A stretch of 64,000 nucleotides of DNA from Rostratula benghalensis. Taxonomy: Eukaryota > Chordata > Aves > Charadriiformes > Rostratulidae. The stretch covers positions 1,443,009 through 1,507,008 of the forward strand of contig VXAI01000089.1 of the NCBI GenBank assembly GCA_013399305.1, given 5' to 3'. Each line of letters opens with the position of its first letter. Within the stretch, counting starts at the first letter, position 1. The position numbers and the translations under genes are program-made. Below the pieces are notes generated by a model. The model saw only the letters and a program-made list of their open reading frames with translations. It was not told where the DNA came from and made no database searches. Of the stretch, positions 13,101 through 26,930 are shown in pieces.

Positions 13101-14774
13101 AGCCTTGCTCACTGTGTTTGCTCTCTGGCAATACCCTGGCAATGAAAACAGAACTCCGCAGGATGAATGTTCTGTGATAACCTAGCCTGGGCCAGTGGGA
13201 GAAGAGAGGGTATCTTGCAGGATCTGTTTCAGCCTTTCCCCAACCCTCTTTTGGGCATGAGGAAAGCTGTGCTGACTGGCAAGGAATCCCCTTGCTCAGG
13301 TCTCCAGTCATTCCCCCATTCTCTTCACCTGCTTACAGGTAAAGGTGATGAAGAAAACCAAGAGCACAAGTTTATACTTCTTAGATATGTTGCGATAAAG
13401 GTCTTTGAAAATTTAGTTTATGGGGAAACCAGGGTTTTGAGGGGAAAGGGGATGCTAAATAAAGAAAGATTGTTCTGGAGCAATTAGCTCCCCTCATCCT
13501 AAAATTAATTTTCCACCATTTCTGCCCCATTTACAAACCCCAAACGAATTCACAAAAGTAAGTGGGGTAATTCATGAACACTTGGCAGTTCGCTGGTAGA
13601 AGGCCCACAGAAGTGCAAAGTATTATTAATATTGGAAAAATCAAACCATGGAAATATCTATACCTGATCGAGAGATGAGGAGGGGCGCTGTCACTCACCC
13701 AGGTCCTTGCTGATTGCTCTTCCCTCTGCTTCACTATTACCGTTACTCTGTCAAAATTAATTAAGTGCCCAAAGCTTGGAGCTCTCCCAAAGATCTGAGT
13801 AACCAGAAAGGAAAATAAAAAGGAAAGAGGAAAAAAAAAATCTTGTTGCTGGAAACTCTGTCTTAAATATTCCACCTTTTTCAAGCAACTTTTTGTGATT
13901 TTACCTGATTTCAAATATGTTTTTTATCTTGCAGCTTGACTGGGTAAAATGTTGTCTTCCATTCATGTTCACTTGTGGGGTTTTGTCTGAAATTGTATTT
14001 TGGTTCTTGACAGGTGCATTTCATACTGAAAATGTTTTTTGTCTTTGCATTTCTTTGTTAACACAAAAATCCTTTACAATCATGCTAAGCAGCAGAACTG
14101 AGAGCAACACAGGTGTGTAAGTGTTCAAATGTTCTGCTCTTACCACCTATGATGGATGCATCAGATGTCCTGCCAAGAAAGCTTTCCTGCAAACAAGGTA
14201 GCATTGATTTAGAATTCAATTGAATTTCAGAGTCAAAAGATTGATCTTTGCTCAAAATACAGCAAGTACTAGTTATACCTGTTTGACATCTCCAGATTTT
14301 TTTACAGTTTTTTTTTTATATTTTACTTCAGAGAAAGGTATCACCTCACCATCAAAATCCTCTTTATAAAATAAAGCTTAACTTTAGGAAAAAAGCATTC
14401 CTAAACAAGACAACACCTGAAAAGTGTTTAAGGTTAAGCAGAAGCCATTGCAATTAAGTATGTGGGTCTGAGCCCAGAGCTTTTCTTCTGGAAATTTTTG
14501 GATGCATGTGTGAAAAAGAGTGTAAAGGAGCAAAGTCATGCAGAATGACATACAGCTTTTCTGATTTACACACATTCAGGATCTGATACTCAGCTAATAA
14601 GTTCCCTGTTTTCAAACCTTTGCTTTCAAGATGCTTCCAGAACTTAAATCTTCCTGGTAAGAATATTGAAAGAGAATGTAGTATCTTTCTTCTATCCATT
14701 TACTTTAGAAACATTAATTGCCCATTGTGTCTAAGGACTAGCTTCATTGACACTGTTCTATGTTAAAGGGAAAT

Positions 14775-14845
14775 ATGGTTGTTGTTTTGGTTTTGGGTTT
14801 TTTGGGGGTTTTTGGTGGGTTTTTTGATATTTTTTTTTGTCTTTT
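14775..14845. repeat. G/T-rich low-complexity tract
   Basis: About 70 bases made almost entirely of T and G on the plus strand, with runs such as TTTTGGGTTTTTTGGGGG. The clustered G-runs could in principle stack into a G-quadruplex, but runs of three or more are few and uneven. Described only as low-complexity DNA. Confidence 0.7.
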
Positions 14846-15599
14846 TCCTTACTTTGACTGTGTAATGACTACAGACACTGCTCTAAGGCACAATGCCCAA
14901 TAATCTACATGGACATATCTGGGCCTGTCTGTAAATATTTGATGAAATACTCAAATGTAATAGCACTACACCTCAACATCTTAACAGCATTACCTTACCC
15001 ACAGACATTTTAACCCAACTAATAAAGAGAATGCCTGAACTTTTATTATGCTTAATGTTTCCAGGTAGCTTGAGTTCATTTTGAAAAGCTAGTGAAGCAA
15101 AACCTGTGATAGGTTCATATCTAGTTAGAGAGCTATTACTCCATCTCCAGCTCCTGTGGGCTCTGCACACTGACCACAACAAAGAAAACTGATACAACAT
15201 TCCTCATTTGAAGTGAGACTAATTGTGCTTTCAGCGGAGGATTAATTTCTGAAAAATATTGAGGTGTCCAGTTAAAAACTTGCTGGATGAGAAAAACTTG
15301 TGAATAAGAACCCCTTCCCAGAAAGAAATTAGTCTGTTCTATATTAAAATCTCTTATTTTCCTGTTCATGATAATATCCAATCCTTATCTCTAAAAGAAG
15401 TGAGAATCATTAGTGCAGGCCTAGAAACTCTTTTTTTAGCAGTGTTTTCTCCTCACGTTCCCTTTTCACTTCCTAAAAATATTCATACTGCTTAATGATG
15501 CACAGATATTTTAGCTCTATTAACTTGTTAGGATGCATTTCTGTCTCTGGATAGTTGTATTCTGGATAGTTGTTAAGGTGATAAAAAAAGTTTCTTTAT

Positions 15600-15635
15600 T
15601 TCTTTTTTTTTTTTTTTCTTCCCCCCCCGCCCCCT
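15600..15635. repeat. Poly-T followed by poly-C homopyrimidine tract
   Basis: A run of about 15 T, then CTT, then eight C, G and five C, read directly. It could be the reverse of a retroposed poly-A tail, but no retroposon body was recognised next to it. Tracts of this kind are also prone to sequencing error. Confidence 0.75.
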
Positions 15636-16070
15636 GCATTTAACTATTACAGGATGACAAAAGCTGGAGGACTTCAAAAAGACTGATTTCAACCTGAAAG
15701 TCTCTTGGTCTCATTTGGGTGGAACATGACTCTTCTGACTCATTGAAGAAACTTTCATAACAGAGCTAAGGCCGACAAAATGCCAAAAGAGTCACTCTGA
15801 TGATAACAGCAGGAGGTGATTTTCAAGGGAAGGGTGAGAACAGAACCAAGTATTTTGAGCCAGCATGCAAACAAATTTGGCTCAGAAGCTTTTCTTTTTC
15901 TTTTTTGTTAAGCTCAGACCATCTTGGAGAGACTTTATTCTTAATCCTCATTCAATTCCATGTGCCTCTGCCCTTCTTTTTTTCATCTGTGACTGAATGT
16001 ATATTATTTTGGCCCATGCTCCAGCTCCATGGTTTGGTAGGTTCTAAGGAAACTGCAGCTGCTTCTCCAG

Positions 16071-16130
16071 TCAGACCCTTCTACAGAACACTTATCAATA
16101 CTCTGTTTTCTACTATAGCTCTTTTAGCTC
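16071..16130 (+). repeat. Local duplicated segment, copy A
   Basis: Aligns without gaps to 17131-17190 at about 45 of 60 positions by eye, with an identical core AATACTCTGTTTTC. The flanks do not align. Both copies lie inside open frames whose translations share the words TLINTLFS and IA at the same register. That is suggestive, but the differences are not mainly at third positions. It is most likely an old duplication or two copies of an unrecognised interspersed repeat. Confidence 0.55.
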
Positions 16131-16365
16131 CCAGTTACCATTTTGTCACATGCAGCCATGCAACAAAATCTTGATTGCAAAGAAAACACACCTGTCATGG
16201 CTGAGATGGATGGATGCCAGAATGAACACTGAATAGACATACACACCTGGAGGAGGAGTAGCACAGTATCCATTTGAGATTATGTATGGATCATCCAAAT
16301 CGCATCCATTCTGGTCAAGAGAAACCAACATCCAGGGCCATGAATTTGCTTAAAATGTGTGCGAT

Positions 16366-16391
16366 TAGATTTCAAGATTAGATTTCAACCA
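16366..16391. repeat. 13-bp tandem duplication
   Basis: The 13-base unit GATTAGATTTCAA occurs twice head to tail. This is a small replication-slippage duplication with no functional claim. Confidence 0.85.
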
Positions 16392-17130
16392 GGCTTGCGA
16401 GAGTTTTGCCCCTGAAGCTTGCTACTTAGAAGCATAACTGAGACACCCCCCCTTCTCATTTCTCCTTTGCGAGCAAACCCCATAGTGAATACTGAGATTT
16501 CCCAACAGACTAAATGGTTTTGCTTTTGTTGCCACAGTTTCTTGTAAGGTTTTGCTGTCATTACTTAATTCCCAATTAAAAAAACCTCTGGTGCAAACAA
16601 TACACACAGAAGACATTATTTAGTTAGTGTGAAAGGAATGACTATTTGTGGAGAGTCCTACCCCTCCACTGTTATCAGGAAGATTTTCTGAAGACAAAAC
16701 TCACCCTAGAAATCCGTTTATGCCTTGTAATTAAAGAACCTTCTTGGTTTATTCTAGAGGAATAGAAAAGACCTTGTGAGGGTGTAAATTACCTGTTCTC
16801 CCAATGTGAAGTCACTCTGCATCTCCATAACAGAACCAAAATGCCCGCAGGTTATGAATAGAGTTCTCTCCCTCTTCTGTAATAACTTCAGCTTCACAGT
16901 ATGTGTGTGTAGGGGCAGGTGGATGCCTTATTTCTCTATTGGAGTAGAGAAATACTGATACAACTCCCAGTGTTGGCAGTATTTTAGTGTTTTATAGGGT
17001 TCATACCAATTTTACATTTTCCCTTCCTTATGTTGCATTGTTCAAGTTCTCCTGGGTGCAAGTGGGTGAAACCAGCACACTATGCCCTTATCTCAGATTT
17101 TTTCCTTGCAGAGTCCATTCAGTCCCCTAA

Positions 17131-17190
17131 CCAGGCTCTTCTGTAGCACACTCATTAATACTCTGTTTTCCAGTATAGCAATTTTGACTG
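17131..17190 (+). repeat. Local duplicated segment, copy B
   Basis: Partner of the segment at 16071-16130, in direct orientation and 1,060 bp downstream. The best-conserved stretch is the 14-base core shared exactly by both copies, and similarity fades past about 60 bp. Confidence 0.55.
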
Positions 17191-17200
17191 CTAGCTGTGC

Positions 17201-20200
17201 CTGCCTCCACCACCTGCTTCACACTCAGCTCATGGCTACAGCGTACCTCTGTTCTGTCACATCAGCTTGTTATATTTTGGATCATTATGCAGAAGTGCTG
17301 TTTAATCAATGTGAACAGCTGAACGGTTCTGGCTATTTAGAAACCTGAGGAAGTCGTGGCAGCACATGCTGGTTCAGAGTTAAGAAGCCATTCTTAAGGA
17401 TGGTTCTTACAAGGATACTGAAACAAGTAGTACTAGATTTTAATTCTGTGTTCCTTTCCTCTCAAAAAAAAACCCTGACACTGTATATTATCTCAGGCTT
17501 CCAAAAGGTAGTGCCTTTATAAATTTCATATATTATTAACAATAAAGCTAGAAGTTATCATATTGCTTTGCCAAGTATACATACAGCATGAGCCCACAGG
17601 TGTGAGGAGCAATGAACACGACACTTCAGGTTAAGAGCAATATTTAAAAGTTAAAGCCAATTCTCATTATGAAAAAAAAAGCAAAAGTCATTAGTATAAC
17701 TCTACGGATTGTCCAAGAAATATGCTTAAATTGTTTTCAGTGGGTCAGAATACTGGTGAACTTCCATAGTTCCCACACACCACCTCCCTGTTCCTGTCTT
17801 CCTGCTCCACTAACCTGATTAACACCCTATTAAATGCAGCAACAAATTTATGTTCAGAAGCCTGCCGTAATTTCCTATTTTAACCTGGCAGAAAAAAAAA
17901 AGCCATTCCAGCAAGCTTCTGCCATGCTGTCCTCATCATGTCCTTTTGCTCCAACCTATAGTTAGTAGTAGCATAATAAGCACCCATGCAGAGGAGATTA
18001 AACACATAAAGGCTTGTCTTAACTGCTAAAAAAGTTTTTTTATAAAAAATGAGAAAGGAAGAATAAAAAAATCTGAGTAAAACTTGGCCTTTGTGAATAT
18101 ACTCCATGAGAAAACTACATCTTCACTGTGTTCTCTCTCCAAGAAAGCACAAAAATGCTATATGTTTAACAATAGCGAAGATAAGCTTGAAAATAGAAAC
18201 TTGATCCTAAAGTGGCAGAGGGCCACCACTGCAGGTTCCCAGACTATCTGTGTCATGTGTGAAATCCCTAGGGACCGTGAAAGTACCCACTGGTTATGGT
18301 TTGTTGCAGGTTCCTTATGATAAATTTAATTGTGAATGTAAAACTTTGAGAGAATTGAAAGTAATTTAGGACTACTATTAGACCCAACTAATTGTGCCAC
18401 ATTCACGTGATGCAGTAAGGAGAATACAGCTCCAAAAGCTTGAAAGGTATTCATAAATTTCTCAGAATGTCCCAAACAGGTCTCTGGGGATTTGTCATCC
18501 AGATTACACACTCTAGTGTGCCTGAAAATCAAGTGTCTGCAAGTCACATAATGTATTTTTTAAAGCAGTGTGGACCCTTGGGGTTTTTACTTGTCTCCTG
18601 GGTAGTGTATATCTGCAGTGTGTTAGACAGAAGTCAGACCTCTCACTCCTCTTGCAAGACTAAGTCACTGTGCTTTCCCCAAGTATCAATCCGTAAGTCT
18701 TTTCTCTTATAATTAGGTAAAAGAAAGTTTCTTTCAATGGTATTTACATGAGAAGAGTTAGGTGGAAATTAAATATGTCTTAAATGGAGTTTGTGCAAGT
18801 CTTCTGGATTCAGTGATGTTTGAGAAAAGTCATTAAAGCTATTCAGAAACTATATGGACCTGTATAGCATTAGAGTCACAGTCCAGCAAGGATGAGATTA
18901 CATCTTAGAAATGCTCATGTTTTTCATTGGTGAAGCAGATTTACCAAAATAAATATTAAGAGTTTACTTGCTGTGCTGGTAAATGTCTTTACCTGGTTTA
19001 AATTACTAGTAGTAATCCAACCATTATTACCTTGTCTGCTGGATGCCTCTAATCCACTCACTTTAACAGCCTTGAAATGTCATTGTTGATTTCACAGTAA
19101 TCTTGTCCCACCCTAAACCCGGGCAGACAGATAAACGAGTTAGTCCTGAGCCAAGGACAAGATGAGATGAAGAAAATGGTCAAATAATTTAATCTTAATG
19201 GCATTTAGAGTACTGTCTGTTTCACAAATATTTATAAGGGAAGAGATACCCATAAGGACCTTGAATATTAAAGGCCTTAAAACTGAAAAACTAGGAGGGG
19301 AAGCAGAGTACATGATTGTTGTTGTACAGTAAAGCTTTTGACACATGCAAACAGATTAATCCCTGCATAAAAAGCACACAGTCTGTTTATTATATATAGT
19401 ATTATTTCAATTGTGCATGGTGTTAAACTGCTTAAAGCTACAGGACAGACCTCCCAGAGCTTCTGTTATCATACACATCATCACACCATGTTTCATGACT
19501 CATCATTAAATCCCTACTGTGAAACATGGCCTTTCATTTCTTAGTGTACACAGTAAATCATAGCTGCTATTTTCCTTAACAGTATGGGCAGGTCACCACA
19601 TTTTTTTCTTGATGTCTCCCAGATGAAGAGGGCATACAGCAGACTTCATTTGCCACCCAACTGTGCTCAAGTTGTGTCTGTTTTTCAAACTGTTTCTTGG
19701 ACCCAAGGGCTGTAGACTAGCATTTGGATTCTTTAGGTGATAGGTAGGAGTGATGGTGCTGAAGAGCTCCACATGGAAGACTGTGTGAAGTTTGTCCTTT
19801 CCTACTCCAGAACATTATAGACTAATTTGTAGATTATTGGGGGGTTGGAAGGGGCAAATCTGTTCAGTGTAGTTAAATTTTTGTCCCAGTAATAAAACGA
19901 CAGTAAATGCCAATGAGAACACATCCGTCCTGTAGCTCTGTCCTACCTTCTTTTTACTTTCTGGCAAACCATCATCTGAGGACAGTGACAATATTTTTAA
20001 GGATGTGTGAATTACAGTCAAGAAAATGCTTTACTACTTTTTGAATTCAGGGTATCATGTTGAACTGATAAGATTAAGTTTGCCCAGGGACCTTTTGAAC
20101 TAAAATTTTCTCTCATGTGTTTTTCTGGCAAATCGGGAATAAAACTGCTTGTCTAGACTTATGCCAGTATAAAAATTAAATGAAAGATAATGCAATTAAA

Positions 20201-23200
20201 AAGGGAGTAATTTATTTCCAATTTTTCTAACAGGAAATAAAGAACTAGTTCATTTCTGAACTTCTCCTAACCACAAGGTAAAACCAAAAGGCTTAAATGC
20301 TAGGGTGCCTTCTCACATTGTAGAAAGTCTAAGCAAAGAGGTGTCTGTTGCATCTGGGTCTGGTAGTTTACAGTAGTTTACGAATCTTCACACTGGGAAT
20401 TACAAAAAAACTGTATTCAAACAAGAAATAAAATATAATAAACACATTTATAATGTATTTCAGCCAATGTTTAGCACTTGGGCAGATCATCAAACTGTGT
20501 CATTAATTTTGGCATTTACCACACAGTAGAATTTTGCCAATGTACAGAAAAAGGCAAAAAGGCACTTAAGCAGAAAGAAACAACAAAGGAATGTGAAACA
20601 AACCTCCTGAAATCTGGCAAGGTCGAGATATGTTTTGTAAAGCATAGTTCAGATCTTTATGTTTTGACTGACAATATGGTTTGTTCTCTGCAGACAAGAA
20701 TGTATTTTCACCCGGTAGCAGTTTCAAGACTGATATTAACTGCTCTACAACAGATCCCAAACACAGAAATAAAAATGCCTTTAGCTTCTCAGTTCTCTTG
20801 CCAGCATCAGCACCTAATAGAATCCCTGGCATGGGATGCCTATGTACCACTGTGTGCTTGGAAAATGGTTTGAGCCACAAACCACTTACACTTGACAGCA
20901 CAGGCAGTAGGTAGCAGCAAAAAATGACATTCTTTATGAAGAGCTGAAGTTCCAAGAAATTACACAATTTAAGGCCACACAGAAAACCTATAGATGTACT
21001 GGTAAACAAAGCCAGATCTCCATAGCTCAGCCCCTGCTTTTCTTTAACTGCCAGAATATCCTTTGTTCTCTCCAACCAACCTTCACCTTAGTTGGCAACA
21101 GAAGGACCTCCCATCACATCCTAAATCAGGCTACTAATCTGCACCCAGCACAACAGTGGTGCTGAATTCTCATGCAACTCACCCTCATTTCAAATTTCCT
21201 TTAATAGCCCCAGGAATTATTTTTACACTTGCACACACATTACCCAAGCATAAAAAGTCACAACTGACTTCAGCCTTCCCCTGTTGTATTTTCATTACTT
21301 GGATTCAGGCACTACCTGTTTCAGCTGTAGATAAGCTCACTGTCACACACATCCTGGTTTTCACTATTTTTAATGGGGAAGGAAAAGAAAAGAGAAACTT
21401 TAGAGCAAGAAAGCCACCAGAGTGCCACAGCCCACTGAGAACCTGGCAGAGACATGGATTTAGTCTGCTTTTCCCTTCCACCCTGCCTTTCCACTAAAAA
21501 GCCCTTAATAAAACTAGAAAAGCTGGAAAATATTTCTGCAACTGTTCAAGATGGCCAGAGAACCATCACCAGGTACCACTGGCATCAATTGCCAAGGAGA
21601 AAGACAATCTCCTGCCTGCTATCCCACAGTACATTTCAAGCTACACAGAAGTGGCAGGAAATCCTGTTTCATCTAGCCAGAAAACCACTACGTAACTTTC
21701 TTTCTTCAATAAGTTCTTTTCACTGCTGTCTCTGGAAGCATCTTGTGCTCTCATCTAGAAATGGTAATGATGAGCTGCCAAGCAGGATGATCTCTGTCCA
21801 TATGCCTTAGGCACACAACGGCACCAATCCATGCTCCAACTGGCAGCAAATAGCATCTTACCAGCCACTTAAAGCAGCTGGATTTAGTGCCTGGACACTA
21901 CTTTCTGAGAGAAAACTTGAGGGCAGGAGGGGAAAAAACATGGATATGAAGGCCATTAAATAAGCAAATTCTATAAATAAAAACCATAAGCTTAGGGGCT
22001 GGAAGGAATCAGACAGGGTGATCAGTTTTGGGCACTGGGAGGCCTTGAAACTCTCTAGCATGCTTATTTTTATTTTAAAAGAGGAAATGATATGGAAACT
22101 CAGAACTTCCTTAACTGGAGTACTATCATTGGCAGGGAGCATGGAGGTGGCAGTACTTGGTACCTGGGGTGATTTTTTCTGCCAGTCCCCTTTTGAAAAG
22201 GCTGACTGGGATTCACAGTTCTTTGGTGAGGAAGAAAGAGAGGAGGGAAAGGCCAGTCTTTGCAAATATTTTTTACAACTTTTTCCTTTCACCACTAAGT
22301 CTTCCACGACTTGAATTAATTCAATTTCTTTGGCATCCTGGTCTAAACCACTGTGTTTCAAGGAAAATTCGTATCAAACCCATGCCAATATTATACATTT
22401 CCATGTTTTTGGTACAAATTGGACTAGACTGAGTTGGCCCAACAGATTAACCAATAAAAGAAACTTAAAACATTAAGCACTTATGAATTTGTAGTCCACA
22501 GGGAATAAAAACCAGATGATTTTCATGTGTTTTCTGAGTTTCTCAGTTGAAATGGCTTAAAGAAGAATTTAATTTACCTTATGAATTAAAAGGACAACTT
22601 CATATACACGTTACTATGTCAGTATAAAGAAATTATCTTAATTCATACTTCCTTTATAAGGATGTTCAGAAGTTCCCCCTAAAGAAAACCACTGAACTGA
22701 GGAAATTGTTTCATTAATATAGCTTTGCATAATGTTCAAGCAATACCTCCTATTTACTCCTCATACCCTTTAACACACATTAATGTATGCAAAAGGGCTT
22801 ACCTGAGTCCATAGCATATTTTCACTCTCAGTTCAAAATGCAACACTTCCTTAATTCTCTCGGGCACTGAGCAATTGGGCAGCCCCTTGCCTGAAGAGCC
22901 AGCCCACCTCCACAGGAGATAAACTGACATCTGCATTCACAGCACATGTGATCAGACATACTGAAGAAGACCAGTGGGATCTTTCCCTCAGCTGAAAGAC
23001 AACATCAATTTCAAGTATCTCAAGACAGACATACAAGCTTTGTCCAGTAAGAGCAAAGTGACAAAGCAAGTGGCCATGTCATACGAAATGCACTGAAAGA
23101 ATAGCTTTTCCCACCCAGTCAACCCCTATTGCACACTTGAAGATACACAAACTTTTGATTCCTGTCCCCTCATTCCTTTACTTGTTCTGCAAGTTTATCT

Positions 23201-24704
23201 CTCAGACCTATAAATACTCTAAAAATCATTCCTATCTTGATGTGCTGTGTTGACTGGAAAGATCATCATTTTCTCACAGATTAAACATGAAGACTGACCA
23301 ATGGGGCATATAATGAATCAGTGAATCAAGTGGCTAGTTACTGGAAGACACAAGGATGAGATTGTTGGTGCTGCTTATTCCCCATTCCTTTATTCCTCTT
23401 GCTTTGTTGGCATATAAATACAGTCACATGTAATTTTTTCTGTACCTCAGATATTCTGTGAAAACCTTTATATTGAATCAGTCATTTGCTTCCGTTGCTA
23501 AAATCTAATTACCATTCTCTAAGCTTTCCATATCTTCATCTCATGCACCAAAAGACCTGCAAAGCCTTCAAGATGGAACTTCTGACCCAGAAGCAAATCC
23601 TTGCTTACCTCCACATAGCAATTAATGGCTCTGTAGACTACCATTCTGCAGAAACAGAGCACCAACACAGAGCTGGTTCATAATTTCAGCAGTCATGCTG
23701 CTCCTCTTGCCTTGACTTCTCATTGCCAAGTATCCCAGAAGAGTGAACCAAAGCTCTGTGCAGGTGTACACAGATGTTATGCACTATGTATGGGTAGGAA
23801 TTGGGCATCTATCAAACCCACAGATAGGATCCTTTGCTCCATTCAGGGAAGAAGTAGCTGTGGTCATTTTAGACATTATTTCTCTTAACTGCTGTCCATC
23901 CCAGTGTCCCGACCAAGAGGCACATTTTGTCACAGAGAGTAAGCAATGTGTGACTCTGCCTACCATCTTTCCAACACGGCCCTCTAAGCAATGATCCCAC
24001 AGATGGTTTTACTACCTCTACCTATCAAGGCCTCACCCAACAGCGGGAACAAGAACACCGTATTTTGGATGGATAAGCTCAGTACATAAGACAGAGGTCT
24101 TGCTGTCCTCCAGCTAACAGTGAAAAGAGATGCAATAAGTGATTAGGCATAAAGCTTGCAGAAAACAGATAGTATCTCATCTGGCCTAAAGCTTGCTGGT
24201 ACAAAGTCTATCAAAGTATTTTGTTCCACCTCAATCCAGAAGAGTGAGTTTATACAAAAGAACAAGTGACTGTGTCTCTTTGGGATCACAATATTTCTAA
24301 CAATGTTCTTGGAACCTTAAAGCCAAGATTAGGGTACAGCTGTACCATAGTCTTACTGCAAACAAACCTTTCTCATACAGGGATTGAGGCCCAGATAGAG
24401 TTTGTGCCTCTATCCATCAACCATGTGATACATTAACAAATGCAATGAGGCCCCCAGAACCAGCCATCTAGAGCCCTAACCAGCCAAATGGACACTTGCA
24501 AACGCCATCAGCCCTTTCCCAGGCATAGGCTAAGTGCTGAAGCTATTGGTGTAAATGATACCAGAAATACACACTTACACAAAAAAGAATTAAAGAAGTC
24601 TGTAAAGCGTGGTACTCAGGTTGTGAAAGTCATTATCCTTGGCCTGTAATCTGCTATTGCAAATAATGCTCCAGCCAGCAGTGCCTTCAAATTGGAGTGG
24701 GCTA
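17201..24704. other. Non-coding stretch, no gene recognised
   Basis: No repeat family or conserved coding frame recognised. Two long frames occur on the minus strand (20566-21075, 169 codons; 21858-22361, 167 codons). The first has some hydrophobic stretches but no recognisable domain. The second is overlapped by open frames on the plus strand, as random DNA often is. A 10-bp word TAGTTTACAG is tandemly repeated near 20365. Confidence 0.6.
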
Positions 24705-24730
24705 TCTGTCAAAAAGACATGAACAGTTCA
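24705..24730 (+). repeat. 26-bp exact direct repeat, copy 1
   Basis: The word beginning TCTGTCAAAAAGACATGAAC and ending AGTTCA recurs without a mismatch at 26905-26930, exactly 2,200 bp downstream. Flanking bases do not align on either side. A 26-base exact match is far beyond chance in this window. The flanks give no hint of an element boundary, so its origin is unknown. Confidence 0.9.
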
Positions 24731-26904
24731 ATTCTCTCAACCTTGTTTAATTACAAATTACAGAGCTGAACTGGAGGAAGTTTTACTGTTGTTATGGAGT
24801 TATGAAGGCCCCTCCTGGTGAAGGTTTGCTCCATGAATACTTAAAATGTTCAGAAAGGTAACAAAATCAAAACAGGATTTTGCATACCCCTTTGCTGAAG
24901 GAAACCTAAATCATTTGAAAAGTATTAGTGCACTGGGAGATTCCCAATTTTAAATAATTCAGGCTCAACCGACCATAGAAGTGAAAGGAATCAAGCCTGT
25001 AAGGAGAATGCAAGGTAAAAGAAATTGCTGTAATCACTGAAAAGACATTTTTGGACTAGTCAGTTCTATGTATGTAAAACATGTTGCTCCTAGTAACAGA
25101 ACAGCAAACATCCACCACACATGGCAACTGCAATTTGGGTGGGATTTTTAAAAGCATTTAAGGTACTCTGAAACCCAATTTCCACTGACTTCCAGGTTCA
25201 TTAGAAAATCTCCACACTTCTGTCCCACCCTTCCTTCCTAGGCTGCCATAAAAAGAACACAGTAATATCTGGTAGATTCCAACAGCTCAGTCCGGAGCCA
25301 GTATTGTTTCACACAAAATACGAGTTTATTTGCCAATATAGTGATTTCCAGCCTATCTTGTAGCCTGTCATTGCCAGGATAAAATGGAGATGTAAACTTC
25401 AGTTCATGACATGCACAAAAAACCCCTGCATATTGAATAGCAAGATAAAATTGTACTCAATAAAGTTTTGTGCATACGTTGAATAAATGGCATTTCAGAA
25501 ACGCTTGCAATCATTACTTCTGGAAGTTTGTGTCACAGATATTATACTTCCTGTATCTGTGGCAGAAAAGTTGCTCAACAAAAGAAGTTCCATAGCAAAT
25601 TTCAGTGGGCAAACAAACATATAAAGGAAAACAGGAAGATAGATAAACATTGAAAAGCAGCTTCTCAGTGCAAACATCAATGATAGAAAGCTGCAAGAGC
25701 AGATAAACCAACGTGCAAGATAAAGCAACATCTAACAGAAGTTCTGAAGTTCTGAACAATGCCTCTGAAAAAACCAACAGAACACTTCCTGAATTGACCG
25801 TAAGTTTCAGGCAAATGCGTCAACTTTATTTCCTTACCTTATCTAGAAGAAAGTTCACAAAATAAGTAACTAGAGTCTGTAACCACCTAGCTGCATTGAA
25901 AAGATGAAAGGCTTTGGAAAAATGTGTTCCATGATAGTCTGTTATGTTAGAGCTAAAAATCAGTAATCAGAGGGATTGCTCTCAATTTGAGAGAAATTTT
26001 TAATTTCACAGCATTGGAGAGTGAAATAATTTTGTATCTTGGAACTTTCTGTCATATAAAATACCTCTAACAATTCCTTTTTAGCCACCAGGTTTCTGTT
26101 TTCCAATTAAAAGTGATCTCACATACTTTTTGAAGAAAAAGGTGCTTTCCCCATAGGATTTAGATATATCAAAGATATATCAGTCTTCATATTTCAGCCT
26201 ATACATCACAAAGCCGGTGTCTTAAACTCCCTCTCATTGGGCAGAAAAGACTCAGATTCCCAAACTGAGAATTATTTTGGTTTTGGTGTGGAGGAACATC
26301 CATTTCTGTATCTGATTCAGCCATCACAATTTGATGGGAACTGCAGTTGCTCCATATTCAATTCCTACCCTTCCTTCTGTGCTAGTCCCCTGCCAGTCCC
26401 TTCTTGCCATCCCTCAAGACCTCATGATGTCCTGGGCAGCTAAGCCAAGCAAAACCAGCCTTGCTGGGGGGCCTGGACCATGAGGAGGGGTGGAATACAA
26501 AGGAACTTAACTGCAGTCCTCTGATGCACCACCAAGGTTTCAGTGGTCTCATATCACACAGTCCCAATGTGAAATGCTGAGATTTCATTTCCCTGGCTAC
26601 TGATGAAGGGGGGGAAATATCACAACTTTTGTATTGCAAAATAAGATTACTTTCAAAAAGGTCACTTCCGCAAGAACATAACTTCACTTGTACCTTATTG
26701 TACACATATCTGTTATAAACTCAAAGGTCCTGTCTTACCACATCTGACATTCTGCATGTGCCCACTGACCTCTCGACCAGTCTTCAGAAGGGGTCTCTCT
26801 AACACTTTTCGGTAGAAATTCATTCTCAATAAAGGGTTAAACAAACATTCATTTCTTTAAAGAAATGTTGTACTGATTTATACCAGCTACAAGTCTAGCT
26901 GTGT

Positions 26905-26930
26905 TCTGTCAAAAAGACATGAACAGTTCA
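26905..26930 (+). repeat. 26-bp exact direct repeat, copy 2
   Basis: Identical to 24705-24730 over 26 bases. Both sides diverge at once: the base before the match is A in copy 1 and T in copy 2, and the base after is A in copy 1 and G in copy 2. Confidence 0.9.

Larger units (their letters stand above)
10140..16070. other. Non-coding stretch, no gene recognised
   Basis: Unique-looking AT-rich DNA. It contains a G/T-rich low-complexity patch at about 14775-14845 and a pyrimidine tract at 15600-15640, listed separately. A 15-bp word containing TCTGGATAGTTG occurs twice in tandem near 15546-15575. No open frame here has recognisable coding character. Confidence 0.6.

Noticed and set aside
20566..21075. 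Minus-strand frame of 169 codons with some hydrophobic stretches
   Set aside because: The length is within chance expectation for 64 kb on two strands, it is overlapped by a 131-codon plus frame, and no motif is recognised.
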